From positions 2,852,001-2,916,000 of the forward strand of contig NZ_CP109435.1 in assembly GCF_036227125.1 (NCBI RefSeq): a DNA stretch of 64,000 nucleotides, in the 5' to 3' direction. Position 1 is the first letter of the stretch, and each line of letters opens with the position of its first letter. Below the pieces are notes generated by a model. The model saw only the letters and a list, made by a program, of their open reading frames with translations, did not search any database and was not told the DNA's origin. The DNA comes from Streptomyces sp. NBC_01485 (lineage in GTDB: Bacteria > Actinomycetota > Actinomycetes > Streptomycetales > Streptomycetaceae). Positions 45,805 to 55,566 of the stretch are shown piece by piece. The translations under genes were made by a program, and so were the position numbers.

Positions 45805-46743
45805 TCAGGTGTGACCGGCGCCCTCCAGGTGCGTCCGCAGCAACGCGTCCAGCGCGTCCCGTACCCGTGCCTCCCGTGCCACCTTGAGCAGCGCCTGCGC
45901 CAGTACGGACTGCGGCTCGCTGCGGGCGACGACGAGTCCGACCCGTGGTCCGTGCGCGGGGCCGTCCAGGGGCACCACCCGCATGCCGTCGGGTACGCCG
46001 AACATGTGCAGCCAGGCGTGCGAGATGACGCTGGACCAGCGCCCACCGGGCAGGTGGGCGTAGAGCCCGGCGACGCTGTCCGACTCGATGGCGGGCGTGG
46101 CGGTGGCATCGTCGGCGGCGAAGCACTCGTCGATGATGCGGCGGTTGCGCATCCGCGGGTTCAGCAGGCACAGCGCAAGGGTGGCGGCCTGCGACCAGCG
46201 CGCCCGGGTCACGTCGGCGAGCGGGCCGTCGACCGGGGTGAGGAGCACGTACCGCTCCTCGTACAGCGGGAAGCGGCGCACCTGCCGCAGGGAGTCGTCG
46301 TCCAGGTACGTCATCGCCGCGTCGAGCTCGAACTCGGTCAGTTTGTGGGTGATGTCGGCGGAGGACAGTGACTCCAGGGAGACCCTGGCTCTGGGGTGCC
46401 GGTCGCAGAACGGGGTGGTGAGGAGGGAGGCGGCGGGCAGTGCGGTGGGGACGACGCCGAGGCGCAGGGTGCCGGTCAGGCCGCCGCGCAGGGCGGACAA
46501 CTCCTGCTGCAGGGCGTCTTGTTCGGCGAGGATGCGGTGCGCCCAGGCCAGGACGAGCTCGCCCTCGGGCGTGAGGCCTTCGTAGCGTCTGCCGCGCCGC
46601 ACGATCGGTACGTCCAGTTCGTGTTCGAGGCGGCGGATCGCGGCGGACAGCGAGGGCTGGGAGACGTGGCAGGCGGCAGCGGCGCGGGCGAAGTGGCGTT
46701 CCCGGGCGAGCGCGACGAGGTACTCCAGCTGGCGCAGCAGCAT
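45805..46743 (-). CDS. LysR-family regulator beside formate dehydrogenase
   Basis: GGAGG lies six bases before ATG 46743. The 312-aa protein has a LysR helix-turn-helix (HFARAAAACHVSQPSLSAAIRRLE) and a type-2 periplasmic-binding-like ligand domain (GTLRLGVVPTALPAASLL). It is upstream of fdh by 105 bp, the usual place for its activator, and divergent from the molybdate-binding regulator with only 41 bp between starts. Confidence 0.85.
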   Translation of the reverse strand: MLLRQLEYLVALARERHFARAAAACHVSQPSLSAAIRRLEHELDVPIVRRGRRYEGLTPEGELVLAWAHRILAEQDALQQELSALRGGLTGTLRLGVVPTALPAASLLTTPFCDRHPRARVSLESLSSADITHKLTEFELDAAMTYLDDDSLRQVRRFPLYEERYVLLTPVDGPLADVTRARWSQAATLALCLLNPRMRNRRIIDECFAADDATATPAIESDSVAGLYAHLPGGRWSSVISHAWLHMFGVPDGMRVVPLDGPAHGPRVGLVVARSEPQSVLAQALLKVAREARVRDALDALLRTHLEGAGHT

Positions 46744-46784
46744 GATCGTCCTCCACGGCCGGGATGCGGCTCTAGGCTTCGGGT

Positions 46785-47183
46785 GTGCCGACGTACAGCA
46801 TTGGGCAGGCCGCGCGCCTGTTGAGGGTGAGTCCGGAGACCGTGCGCAGGTGGGCGGACGCGGGACGGCTGCCGGTGGGGCGGGACGGCTCGGGGAACCG
46901 GGTGGTCGACGGGGTGGGGCTGGCGCGATTCGCCAAGGAGCGGGCGGCCGAGGACGCGCGAAGCGTGGTGGAGGGGCCGCCGGTGTCGGTGCCGAACGCG
47001 TTCACCGGGGTGGTCACGGCCCTGACGGTCGACGACGTGGTGGCGCAGGTGGAGATCCAGGCCGGGCCGCATCGGGTGGTGTCCCTCGTGACACGGGAGG
47101 CGGTCGAGGAGCTCGAACTGGCCGTCGGCGTCACGGTCACCGCGCGCGTGAAGTCGACGAACGTGCACGTCGACCGCCGGTAA
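46785..47183 (+). CDS. MerR-type HTH plus Mop/TOBE molybdate-binding protein
   Basis: The 132-aa protein begins at GTG 46785 with a helix-turn-helix of excisionase/MerR type (YSIGQAARLLRVSPETVRRW). It ends in a molbindin domain (NAFTGVVTALTVDDVVAQVE, then AVGVTVTARVKSTNVHV) that binds molybdate or tungstate. Such one-component proteins control molybdate uptake or molybdoenzyme genes. It lies beside XDH, MoeA and a sulfite-oxidase-like gene, which fits. The 3' end overlaps the convergent PucR gene by 47 bp. Confidence 0.85.
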   Translation: MPTYSIGQAARLLRVSPETVRRWADAGRLPVGRDGSGNRVVDGVGLARFAKERAAEDARSVVEGPPVSVPNAFTGVVTALTVDDVVAQVEIQAGPHRVVSLVTREAVEELELAVGVTVTARVKSTNVHVDRR

Positions 47184-48726
47184 CGGCCGGGACGGTCGGG
47201 GCTGCGTGGCAGAGGAGCGCGGCCCGTAGGTCGAGGCGGTCGTCGAGGCGGGACAGGCTTCGTCCCGTGAAGTGTTCGATGCGCTGGATGCGGTAGTGGA
47301 CGGTGTTGACGTGCAGGTGGAGGGCTTCCGCGGTGCGGGCCCAGGAGCCGTCGTGGGCGAGGAACGTTTCCAGGGTCTGCAGGAGTGCGGTGGTGCCGGC
47401 GTTGTGGGGGGCGAGGAGGGGGCCCAGGACGGTGCGGCTGTAGGCGGTGCGGACGTCGGCCGGTATACCGGTCAGCAGGGCTTGCAGTCCGGTGAGGGCC
47501 GTGGCGTCCGTGAGGGCGGAGGCGTTCGGCGCGGTCGTCCGGGTGGAGGCGAGGGCGTAGCAGGCCTGGGCCAGTGCTCCGGAAAGGTCCGGCGGTCCTG
47601 ACGCGGCAGCCCCGGTGCCGCCGTGCAGGGGCATGGCGGGGGCGGAAGCCTGGACCAGGGCCCAGATCTGCTGAAGGCTTCCGGTGAGGGCTTCGGCCGT
47701 CTCGGGCATCACCGCGAAGGCGGTGCCGTCCGGTAGACGTCCCACTGCGGCAGGGCCTACGCCGGCGTGGGCATGGGCCACGACCTCGGCCAGTGCCCCT
47801 TCCGCCTGCTCATGGCGTCGCGTGCCGGTGTCGGCGGCGATCACCCGGTACGGGCCCTCGGCCGGGAGCCCGCAGGTTCGCAGTGCGGCCTCCACCCCGG
47901 CGGTCTCCGCCGCGGGATCGGTGAGCAGGGCGCCGAGTTCGTCCGCCGCCTGGCGCTGGATGTCGCGCTGCCGGGCCCGGGCCTCCTGGGAGAGGCCCAG
48001 GATCGCGGCGATCTCGTGCAGCATGCGCGGCGGTGCGGCCGCGGAGTCCGGGACGTGCAGGTGTCGGCGTTCGTACGGGGAGACGGCGTCGGCTTCGACG
48101 GCCACCGTTGCTCCGGTCTCGCTGCGCAGCAGGGCGGCCGCGTCGCGGGCCGGGATCTCGGCGGCGCCCGGTGTGGCCGCGACGGTCCGCCCGGCGGCGG
48201 TGAACAGGTACGCGGTGGCCGGGGCTGCCGGGTCGAGGTGGGTGAAGGCGGTCGTGAGGATCGTTTCCGGGGCGGCTTGCTGGGTGACGAGACGGGTCAG
48301 GCGGGCGCGCAGGGCCTCCGGGAGGGCCTGGCGGCGGCTGAGGTCGCCCCACTGCCGCAGATACACCGTGTCCGTGATCGCGCGGAACATGACATGGGCC
48401 GGTACGCCTGCCACCGGCACGTCGTGGCGGGCGCACGCCTCGACGAGGTCGTCGGGGACCGAGCCGTGGGTCTCCTCGCCGGCCAGCAGGACGGCGGCGC
48501 CGGCGTGTTTCAGCGCGGAGACGAACCGCTCGGCCTTGCCCCGCCCGTCCTGAGGGGTCCACCAGACCAGGCCGCTGAGCACCGCCTCGCCGGGCCGGAC
48601 GAAGCGGGCGGGGTCCTCCAGGTCGGTGACCGTGACCCCGCTGATCACCCGTCCCAGCAGCGTGTCCTCGGCCCACAGCAGGCGCAGGCCGAGGGACTCG
48701 TCCTTCAGGAGGTGTTCGACGCGCAT
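47137..48726 (-). CDS. PucR-family regulator of purine catabolism
   Basis: ATG 48726 follows GAGGAG by nine bases and gives 529 aa. The N-terminal PucR domain (MRVEHLLKDESLGLRLLWAE) is followed by a GGDEF-like/CdaR middle. The C-terminal PucR helix-turn-helix reads LAHDGSWARTAEALHLHVNT. It is divergent from the xanthine dehydrogenase genes. In Bacillus, PucR activates such genes in response to allantoin-type signals; here it likely controls XDH. Confidence 0.88.
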   Translation of the reverse strand: MRVEHLLKDESLGLRLLWAEDTLLGRVISGVTVTDLEDPARFVRPGEAVLSGLVWWTPQDGRGKAERFVSALKHAGAAVLLAGEETHGSVPDDLVEACARHDVPVAGVPAHVMFRAITDTVYLRQWGDLSRRQALPEALRARLTRLVTQQAAPETILTTAFTHLDPAAPATAYLFTAAGRTVAATPGAAEIPARDAAALLRSETGATVAVEADAVSPYERRHLHVPDSAAAPPRMLHEIAAILGLSQEARARQRDIQRQAADELGALLTDPAAETAGVEAALRTCGLPAEGPYRVIAADTGTRRHEQAEGALAEVVAHAHAGVGPAAVGRLPDGTAFAVMPETAEALTGSLQQIWALVQASAPAMPLHGGTGAAASGPPDLSGALAQACYALASTRTTAPNASALTDATALTGLQALLTGIPADVRTAYSRTVLGPLLAPHNAGTTALLQTLETFLAHDGSWARTAEALHLHVNTVHYRIQRIEHFTGRSLSRLDDRLDLRAALLCHAAPTVPAVTGGRRARSSTSRAR

Positions 48727-48785
48727 GTGCTCCGGCTCCTCGTACGGCGGCCGGGTACGGGGGCGCGTACCCGGCACGCACCTCA

Positions 48786-48802
48786 CATTCACCAGGTGAA
48801 TG
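48786..48802. promoter_or_regulatory. Candidate PucR operator CATTCACC-A-GGTGAATG
   Basis: A perfect 8-1-8 palindrome (48786-48802) lies in the 228-bp PucR/XDH divergent region. Related half-sites follow: CCAGGTGAA near 48822 and TTCACCAGG near 48857. Three copies in one promoter region suggest cooperative regulator binding. Confidence 0.6.
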
Positions 48803-48954
48803 CGCACAATCGCATAGTAAGTGCCAGGTGAAACAAAAGGTATGCCTCTTGGTTGATTCACCAGGATCGCCGCCGGGAACGTCTGCGTTTCCGTGCTGTG
48901 AACCAGTCGTCCCGGCCGGGTCCTGGTTGCTTCACTGACGCTCATGGAGTGCTC

Positions 48955-49776
48955 ATGGATTTGAACACGGTGGTGGAGATCCGGGACGCGCGGCAGCCCG
49001 CGCCCTGGCGGCCGGGCGACGCCTGGCTGGGGGGCGGCACGTTTCTCTTCTCCGAGCCCCAGCCGCACCTGAGGCGTCTGGTGGACCTGAGCCGCACCGG
49101 CTGGACGCCGGTGGAACTCCTCGCGGACGGCTCGGTGGAGATCGCCGCCACCTGCACCGTCGCTCAGCTGTCGCGCTTCGCGAAGGGACTGGACGTCCGG
49201 GCGGCGCCGTTGTTCGAGCAGTGCTGCCGGGCGTTCCTCGCTTCCTTCAAGATCTGGAACATGGCGACGGTCGGCGGGAACCTGTGCAACGCCCTCCCGG
49301 CCGGCCCGATGATCTCGTTCACGGCCGCGCTCGACGGGGAGTGTCTGCTGCTGGCCCAGGACGGCGTACGGCGCCGAGTGCGCGTCGCGGACTTCGTCAC
49401 CGGTGCGGGCCGCAATGACCTCGCCGAGGGTGAACTGCTGCGGTCCGTCACCCTGCCTGCCCGCGCGCTCGCCTGCCGCACGGCGTTCCGGCAGGCGTCG
49501 CTGTACGGGCTGGGCCGCTCCGGGGCGCTGGTCATCGGCACGCTGGACCCCGTGGACGGCTCGCTGGCCGTCACGGTCACCGCCGCCACGGTCCGCCCGG
49601 TACGGCTGTGGTTCCCGCTGCCCCCGACGGCCGAGGCGCTGCGGGAGGCGATCGGGGACGCCGTCGCGGACGACGAGTGGTTCGACGACATCCACGGGCT
49701 GCCCGAGTGGCGGCGGCACATGACGTTCCGGTTCGCGGAGGAGATCCGCCGGGAGCTCGAAGAGGTGGCGCGATGA
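48955..49776 (+). CDS. Xanthine dehydrogenase family, FAD-binding subunit
   Basis: ATG 48955 has GGAG five bases before it. The 273-aa protein ([20 protein letters not shown]) has the FAD-binding fold of the medium subunit of molybdenum hydroxylases: [13 protein letters not shown] near residue 22 and [20 protein letters not shown] near 100. It passes electrons from the FeS centres to NAD+. The stop overlaps the next start (ATGA). Confidence 0.88.
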   Translation: MDLNTVVEIRDARQPAPWRPGDAWLGGGTFLFSEPQPHLRRLVDLSRTGWTPVELLADGSVEIAATCTVAQLSRFAKGLDVRAAPLFEQCCRAFLASFKIWNMATVGGNLCNALPAGPMISFTAALDGECLLLAQDGVRRRVRVADFVTGAGRNDLAEGELLRSVTLPARALACRTAFRQASLYGLGRSGALVIGTLDPVDGSLAVTVTAATVRPVRLWFPLPPTAEALREAIGDAVADDEWFDDIHGLPEWRRHMTFRFAEEIRRELEEVAR

Positions 49777-52520
49777 GGATCGTGGTCAACGGCCGCTCCC
49801 ACGAGGAGGAACCCGGCCCCGGCCAGTGCCTGCGCACCTACCTGCGCGCACGCGGCTGGTTCGGTGTGAAGAAGGGCTGCGACCAGGGGGACTGCGGCGC
49901 CTGCACGGTCCATGTGGACGGCGAGCCCGTGCACAGCTGCCTCTACCCGGCCTTCCGCGCCGACGGCCGGAGCGTCACCACCGTTGAGGGCCTGGCCTCC
50001 CCCGGCGGCGAACTCCACCCCGTGCAGCGGAAGTTCCTCGACGCACAGGGCTTCCAGTGCGGTTTCTGCACGGCCGGTTTCCTGATGACGACGGCAGCCC
50101 TGGACGAGGATCAACTCGCCGACCTGCCAAGGGCGTTCAAGGGCAACCTGTGTCGCTGTACCGGCTACCGGGCCATCGAGGACGCCGTGCGCGGGGTGTG
50201 TCACGTCGAGGCGCCGGAGGCCGGTGAGAGCGTGGGCCGCAACCTGCCGGCCCCCGCCGGGCCCCAGGTCGTCACCGGCACCGCCCGCTACACCTTCGAC
50301 CTCGACGTCCCCGGCCTGCTGCACATGAAGCTGCTGCGCTCCCCGCACGCCCACGCCCGCATCCTCGCGATCGACACCACGGCGGCCCTGTGCGTGCCCG
50401 GCGTCCACGCCGTGTACACCCACCACGACGCCCCCGAACGGCACTTCTCCACCGCCCGCCACGAACACCCGACGGAGGACCCGGACGACACCCGCGTCCT
50501 CGACGACACCGTCCGCCACATCGGCCAGCGCGTCGCGGCCGTCGTCGCGGACAGTGAGGCGGCGGCCGAGGAGGGCTGCCGTCGTATCCGGGTGACGTAC
50601 GACGTCCTGCCCGCCGTCCTCACCCCGGAGGAGGCGATGCGGCCGGGTGCGCCGGTCGTACACGACAAGGACCCCGCGACGGCTCGCATCGCCCGCCCCC
50701 GTGACAACGTCGTGGGTGAGGCGCACGGCGAGATCGGCGACGTAGAAGCCGGGTTCGCCGAGGCGGACGCCGTGTACGAGGAGACATTCCGCACTCAGCG
50801 CGTACAGCACGCCAGCCTGGAGACGCACGGGGCGGTGGCCTGGCTGGACGAGAACGAGCGGCTTGTCGTGCGCTCCAGCACGCAGACCCCGTTCCTCACC
50901 CGCCGCGCGCTGTGCGCCCTGTACGACCTGCCCCGCGACAAGGTCCGGGTGGTCGCGGGCCGGGTCGGCGGCGGCTTCGGCGGCAAGCAGGAGATGCTCG
51001 TCGAGGACATCGTGGCCCTCGCCGTCCTGCGGCTACGGCGGCCGGTGAAGCTGGAGTACACCCGTGCCGAGCAGTTCTACGGCGCGACCACCCGGCACCC
51101 CTTCACCATCGGCGTGAAGGTCGGCGCCCGCCGGGACGGCACGCTGACCGCGCTGCGACTGCGGGTGGTGTCCAACACCGGTGCGTACGGCAACCACGGT
51201 CCGGCGGTGATGTTCCACAGCGTCGGCGAGTCGACGGCCGTCTACCGCGCCCCGCACAAGAAGGTCGACGCCTACTCCGTCTACACGCACACGGTCCCGG
51301 CCGGTGCCTTTCGGGGCTACGGCCTCGGCCAGGTGATGTTCGCCGTCGAGTCCGCGCTGGACGAACTCGCGCGCCGACTCGGCCTGGATCCACTGGAGTT
51401 CAAGGCCCGCAACATCATCGGGCCGGGCGAGGCGATGATCACCGCGGGCGGCGAGGAGGAGGACCTCTACATCGCCAGCTACGGCCTCGACCAGTGCCTG
51501 GGCATCGTGCGCAAGGCCCAGGCCGAGCCCGCCACCGAACCCGTCCCCGACGGCTGGCTGGTCGGCGAGGGCGCGGCCCTGGCGATGATCGCCACGGGCC
51601 CGCCCGGCGGCCACATCGCCGACGCGCGAGCCGCCCTGCTGCCGGACGGCAGCTTCGACCTCGCCGTGGGCACCGCCGAGTTCGGCAACGGCACGACCAC
51701 CGTGCACCGCCAGATCGCGGCGGGCGAACTCGCCACCACCGTCGACCGGATCGCCGTCCGCCAGTCCGACACGGACGTCGTGCGCCATGACACAGGCGCC
51801 TTCGCCTCGACCGGCGTGGTGGTCGCGGGCAAGGCGACATTGCGCGCCTCCCGCGCCCTGGCCGACCAGATCCTCGACTTCGCCGCCGCCCACCTGCGCG
51901 TGCCGCGCGGCGACTGCCGGCTGGCGGAGGAGGCGGTGCTGCATCCAGGCGGACGGCTGCCCCTGAAGGAGCTGTACGCCGCCGGCCACGCGGTCGGGAT
52001 GCACTTCGCCGCCGACGGCCACTTCGGCGGCACCCCGCGCTCGGTGGCCTTCAACGCCCAGTGGTTCCGGCTGGCCGTCGACCCCGGCACCGGAGAGATC
52101 CGCATCCTGCGCAGCGTGCATGCCGCCGACGCGGGCAAGGTCATGAACCCGATGCAGTGCCGCGGCCAGGTCGAGGGCGGCGTAGCCCAGGCACTGGGCG
52201 CGACGCTCTTCGAGAACGTCCGCATCGACGAGCACGGCGCGGTGGAGACGGCTGCCTTCCGCCGTTACCGGCTCCCCCAGTACGCCGACATCCCGCGCAC
52301 CGAGGTGCATTTCATGGAGACGGCGGACGAGATCGGCCCGTTGGGCGCCAAGTCGATGAGCGAGAGCCCCTTCAATCCGGTCGCCCCCGCCTTCGCCAAC
52401 GCCCTGCGGGATGCGACCGGCGTCCGCTTCACGGAGCTCCCGCTGACCCGCGACCGTGTCTGGCTGGCCCTTGACGAAGCCGGGGTGACGGATCAGCCGA
52501 GGGTGAGCAGTTCCTCGTAG
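49773..52520 (+). CDS. Xanthine dehydrogenase family, fused 2Fe-2S and molybdopterin subunits
   Basis: The 915-aa protein joins two subunits. Residues ~1-150 form the small 2Fe-2S subunit, with cysteines in [24 protein letters not shown] and NLCRCTGY. The rest is the molybdopterin subunit, beginning near 165 ([14 protein letters not shown]), with [15 protein letters not shown] near 395, [15 protein letters not shown] near 510 and [14 protein letters not shown] near 850, the last near the active-site Glu. Fusion of small and large subunits, with a separate FAD subunit, is less common than three separate genes. It needs molybdenum cofactor, matching the moeA and Mop genes nearby. The 3' end overlaps the convergent M24 gene by 28 bp. 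Confidence 0.9.
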   Translation: MRIVVNGRSHEEEPGPGQCLRTYLRARGWFGVKKGCDQGDCGACTVHVDGEPVHSCLYPAFRADGRSVTTVEGLASPGGELHPVQRKFLDAQGFQCGFCTAGFLMTTAALDEDQLADLPRAFKGNLCRCTGYRAIEDAVRGVCHVEAPEAGESVGRNLPAPAGPQVVTGTARYTFDLDVPGLLHMKLLRSPHAHARILAIDTTAALCVPGVHAVYTHHDAPERHFSTARHEHPTEDPDDTRVLDDTVRHIGQRVAAVVADSEAAAEEGCRRIRVTYDVLPAVLTPEEAMRPGAPVVHDKDPATARIARPRDNVVGEAHGEIGDVEAGFAEADAVYEETFRTQRVQHASLETHGAVAWLDENERLVVRSSTQTPFLTRRALCALYDLPRDKVRVVAGRVGGGFGGKQEMLVEDIVALAVLRLRRPVKLEYTRAEQFYGATTRHPFTIGVKVGARRDGTLTALRLRVVSNTGAYGNHGPAVMFHSVGESTAVYRAPHKKVDAYSVYTHTVPAGAFRGYGLGQVMFAVESALDELARRLGLDPLEFKARNIIGPGEAMITAGGEEEDLYIASYGLDQCLGIVRKAQAEPATEPVPDGWLVGEGAALAMIATGPPGGHIADARAALLPDGSFDLAVGTAEFGNGTTTVHRQIAAGELATTVDRIAVRQSDTDVVRHDTGAFASTGVVVAGKATLRASRALADQILDFAAAHLRVPRGDCRLAEEAVLHPGGRLPLKELYAAGHAVGMHFAADGHFGGTPRSVAFNAQWFRLAVDPGTGEIRILRSVHAADAGKVMNPMQCRGQVEGGVAQALGATLFENVRIDEHGAVETAAFRRYRLPQYADIPRTEVHFMETADEIGPLGAKSMSESPFNPVAPAFANALRDATGVRFTELPLTRDRVWLALDEAGVTDQPRVSSSS

Positions 52521-53185
52521 AAGCCGCCGAACTCCCGCTCCCGGTCGATGAGATGGATCTCCAGGATCCAGTGGCAGGAGCGCCCGGCCCTGTCGGTTCG
52601 CCGCAGCGGGGTGTCGTTGGCGGGCGTGATGTACGACTCCGTGTCCGCGCCGTCGATCTTCTCGTGGGGGAACTCACCGACCAGGTGCCCGGCGTGCCAG
52701 CCGCCCAATGCCCACCCGGCCTGCTTCGCGAGCCGCTCGACTTCGGCGTACAGCCGCGCGCCGGTGATGTCGGGGGCGGCCTCGAAGAGGCGGCGGCCGG
52801 CCTCGAAGACCTTGGGCAGGTCGTCGCGCAGCCGGTGCTTGACCGGGTCGTCGCCCAGCACGAACGTCCGGCCGAAGTCGGCCTCGTACTCCTCGAAGAT
52901 CGGCCCGAAGTCGGCGAACACGATGTCGTCCGCGCCGATGACCCGGTCCGGTGGGTTCTCCCGGTAGGGCTTCAGCGTGTTGGGTCCGGAGCGCACGATC
53001 CGCTTGTGCCAGTGCCGGGTCGTGCCGAACAGCTCGTTCGCCAGGTCCCGGACGCGGTCGCTGACCGCCCGCTCACCCTCACCCGGCGCGACGAGCCCGC
53101 GCCCCTCGATCTCCGTGAAGAGCCGTTCGGCCTTGGCCTGGGCGTCCAGCAGTCGGGCCGCGCGCGTGGGTTCGTCGTCCGCCAT
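52493..53185 (-). CDS. M24-family metallopeptidase (Xaa-Pro/creatinase-like)
   Basis: The 230-aa protein starting at 53185 ([17 protein letters not shown]) carries the metal-ligand order of M24 pita-bread enzymes: Asp in [20 protein letters not shown], His in [13 protein letters not shown], and Glu in [12 protein letters not shown]. It is shorter than full aminopeptidase P because it lacks an N-terminal domain, as stand-alone family members do. Function outside peptide turnover is unknown. It lies between XDH and a PNPOx-like gene. Confidence 0.75.
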   Translation of the reverse strand: MADDEPTRAARLLDAQAKAERLFTEIEGRGLVAPGEGERAVSDRVRDLANELFGTTRHWHKRIVRSGPNTLKPYRENPPDRVIGADDIVFADFGPIFEEYEADFGRTFVLGDDPVKHRLRDDLPKVFEAGRRLFEAAPDITGARLYAEVERLAKQAGWALGGWHAGHLVGEFPHEKIDGADTESYITPANDTPLRRTDRAGRSCHWILEIHLIDREREFGGFYEELLTLG

Positions 53186-53244
53186 GGGCCCGAAGGTAGG
53201 CTGCCAGATCGTTTCTCGGCAACCGAGAACGGCCACGGGGAGAG

Positions 53245-53918
53245 GTGGGTGTCCTGCACGTGCCCGAGACGATGCGCGGCAAGCTCAGGTCGGTTCCGGT
53301 CTTCGCGGGCGTGGGCGGCGGCCGTTTCCAGGAGCACGCCCTCCCGGACAACCCGTTGTCCGCGATCGGCGAGTGGATCCTGGCAGCCGGCGCGGCGGGC
53401 CGGCCGGAACCGCACGCCATGAGCCTGTGCACGGTCGATGTGTCGGGGGTGCCGTCCAGCCGGGTCCTGATCGTCAAGGACATCGATGACGACCGCCTGT
53501 TCTTCGCGACCCCGCCCGACAGCCGCAAGGGCCTCGACATCGCCGCGAATCCGCACGTGGCGGCCCATTTCCACTGGCCGGTGACCGGTCGGCAGGTACG
53601 GATCGTGGGCACCGCGGCCGGCCAGGGCCGCACCGCTTCGGAGACGGACTTCGCCGAGCGGGGGCGCGGTTCCCGGCTCGCCGCCCACCTCCACCGACCC
53701 GGTCCACCCCGGACCGGCAGGCGGCGCCGGACGAGTTCGAACGGCTCGACGCGCTCTACCCGGGCGAGGTCCCGTGCCCCCCGGCCTGGACCCTCTACGC
53801 CATCACCCCCACCGAGGTGGAGTTCTGGGAGGCGAGCGTCGACCGGGTCCATCACCGGGTGATGTACCGCAGGGACACCACCGGCACCGGCTGGCGGCAC
53901 GAGCTGCTCCGGCCCTGA
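53245..53918 (+). pseudogene. Pyridoxamine-phosphate-oxidase-like gene with one frameshift
   Basis: From GTG 53245 one frame reads a PNPOx-like protein: NPLSAIGEWILAAGAAG, SSRVLIVKDIDDDRLFFATP and NPHVAAHFHWPVTGRQVRI. After GSRLAAHL (about 53690) the match moves to another frame, DEFERLDALYPGEV, then YAITPTEVEFWEASVDRVHH to a stop at 53916-53918. One single-base indel explains it, so either the gene is dead or the base is a sequencing error. The family binds FMN. Confidence 0.7.
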
Positions 53919-53935
53919 AAGACGAGGCCAGGGGC

Positions 53936-55135
53936 TCAGGAGAGCAGGATCAGCGGCACCGGGTCGCCGGCGCTCCAGTGCGGGGGTACGGCGGCCAGCG
54001 CGTCGGCGAGGGCGGCGCCGTGCAGGAAGGCGGGGCGGTGGCCGCCGACGGGGCGTGCGGTGGCGCCGTCCCAGGTGACCGGGAGGAGGCGGGTGCGCCC
54101 GGAGGCGGTGCGGATGTCGCCGGTCAGTGGGATGCGGGGCAGGGCGGGCAACGGGCGTCCCGTCAGGCCCGCGAGGAGCGGGGCGAGCAGGGTGTGTGCG
54201 GCGGTCAGGGCGGCGTACGGGTTGCCGGGCAGGCCCAGGATCCAGTGGCCGTCCGGGAGTTGGGCGAGCAGCTGCGGATGACCGGGGCGACAGGCAACCG
54301 CGTCCACGATCCACCGGGCGCCGCTCTCTCCCAGCAGCACCCGCAGGTGGTCGGTGGCACCGACCGAGGTGGAACCGGTCACCACCGTGACGTCGGCGCC
54401 TGGCGTGGCGTGGACGGTGGTGGCCAGTGACCCGGCGGGATGGTCGGGCACATGGCGTACGTCGGTCGTCTCGCCACCCATCGTGTCGATCAGCGGGGGC
54501 AGCAGTGGGCCCAGTGCGTCGCGTACCCGGCCGGGGTCAGGACGGCCGGTGTGGACGAGTTCGTCGCCGGTGACCAGGACACGCACGCGGGGGCGGGGCC
54601 GTACCGGAAGGGTGTCGTGGCCGCAGGCGGCGGCCAGGCCGATGAGGGCGGGGCCGATCCTGGTCCCGGGCGGTGCCAGGCACGCCCCGGCCGGAGCGTC
54701 CTCGCCCGCCCGCCGGATGTGCTTGCCCTCGCCCGGAGCCGGGCCGCGCACCCTCGCCGCGTTGCGCAGGGCATGCTCCAGCGGCAGCACGGCTCGCGCA
54801 CCGGGCGGCACAGGCGCGCCGGTGGAGATCTCGACGGCCTCTCCCGCGGCCAGCGCCCCGCCCTCCCAGGCGGCACCCGCGCGCACCACGCCCTCCAGCC
54901 GCCAGGGACCAGGACCGGGGCCGACTGCGTAGCCGTCCATCGCCGCGGTGTCGAAGCCGGGCAATGGCTGCGGCGTGCACAGACCCTCGGCCAGCGTCAG
55001 TCCGGCGGCGTCCGCGAACGGGACCTGTCGTACGGGCAGCGGGTGAGGGGCCGCATGGGCCAGTTCGCGTGCCCGCGCCCACGGCACGTCACGGCACGAG
55101 ACGGTGGCAACCGGTTCTGCGGCAAGGAGGGTCAT
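53936..55135 (-). CDS. moeA: Molybdopterin molybdenumtransferase MoeA
   Basis: The 400-aa protein from ATG 55135 has the MoeA pattern: PGFDTAAMDGYAVGPG near residue 55, VEISTGAPVPPGARAVLPLE near 105, VLVTGDELVHTGRPDPGRV near 190, TVVTGSTSVGATDH near 255 and ILGLPGNPYAAL near 305. It inserts molybdate into adenylylated molybdopterin. It lies among molybdoenzyme genes (XDH, sulfite-oxidase-like) and two Mop-domain genes. It appears to be an accessory copy; a housekeeping moeA would be expected elsewhere. Confidence 0.88.
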   Translation of the reverse strand: MTLLAAEPVATVSCRDVPWARARELAHAAPHPLPVRQVPFADAAGLTLAEGLCTPQPLPGFDTAAMDGYAVGPGPGPWRLEGVVRAGAAWEGGALAAGEAVEISTGAPVPPGARAVLPLEHALRNAARVRGPAPGEGKHIRRAGEDAPAGACLAPPGTRIGPALIGLAAACGHDTLPVRPRPRVRVLVTGDELVHTGRPDPGRVRDALGPLLPPLIDTMGGETTDVRHVPDHPAGSLATTVHATPGADVTVVTGSTSVGATDHLRVLLGESGARWIVDAVACRPGHPQLLAQLPDGHWILGLPGNPYAALTAAHTLLAPLLAGLTGRPLPALPRIPLTGDIRTASGRTRLLPVTWDGATARPVGGHRPAFLHGAALADALAAVPPHWSAGDPVPLILLS

Positions 55136-55390
55136 GCCACCCACCGTGCAGGCGTGGCTTTTCTCCCGACGGCACCTCAGGTTGCCGATGTGCTCCCGTC
55201 CGCTCACCGGTGACCGCATCCGGCGGTGAGGGCCGGCGACGCACCATCGGGCGCGCACCGGCGGTGGTACCCGCGTCGCACGCGTGGGCCCCTGCCTGGG
55301 GGACGCTGGGCGCGTACCGCCGGCGACGGTTCCACCGGAAGGACGTGCGGGTCGAAATTCGGCACGCCGCAACCCCTCCGCGAGGTTCCC

Positions 55391-55440
55391 ATGAGCCTGA
55401 GCATCCGCAACCAAATCGCCGGCAGGGTCACCGCCGTCAC
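55391..55440 (+). pseudogene. Molbindin (Mop) gene remnant
   Basis: ATG 55391 begins MSLSIRNQIAGRVTAVT, the conserved first strand of stand-alone Mop/TOBE molybdate-binding proteins. The homology stops there. The same frame runs on through unrelated residues into the sulfite-oxidase-like gene. It is the 5' scrap of a molbindin gene once located before that gene. Confidence 0.6.
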
Positions 55441-55533
55441 TGGTCTCCCTCTCCACCGCCTGACTCTCACCTGGGGACCTGCCGTCAGCATCGCCCTGCA
55501 TGAGCACATACGCTGCTCAAGGAGGAAGTACCG

Positions 55534-55566
55534 ATGGGGCGAGAGGGAGTGGACAGTGGCAGGTGA
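55534..55566 (+). CDS. Ten-codon leader ORF with strong ribosome site overlapping the next start
   Basis: AAGGAGG lies eight bases before ATG 55534, which opens MGREGVDSGR and stops at TGA 55564-55566. The GTG start of the sulfite-oxidase-like gene (55556) lies inside it in another frame. It may couple translation, or may mark the true start of that gene with a frameshift. Both readings are possible. Confidence 0.35.
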   Translation: MGREGVDSGR

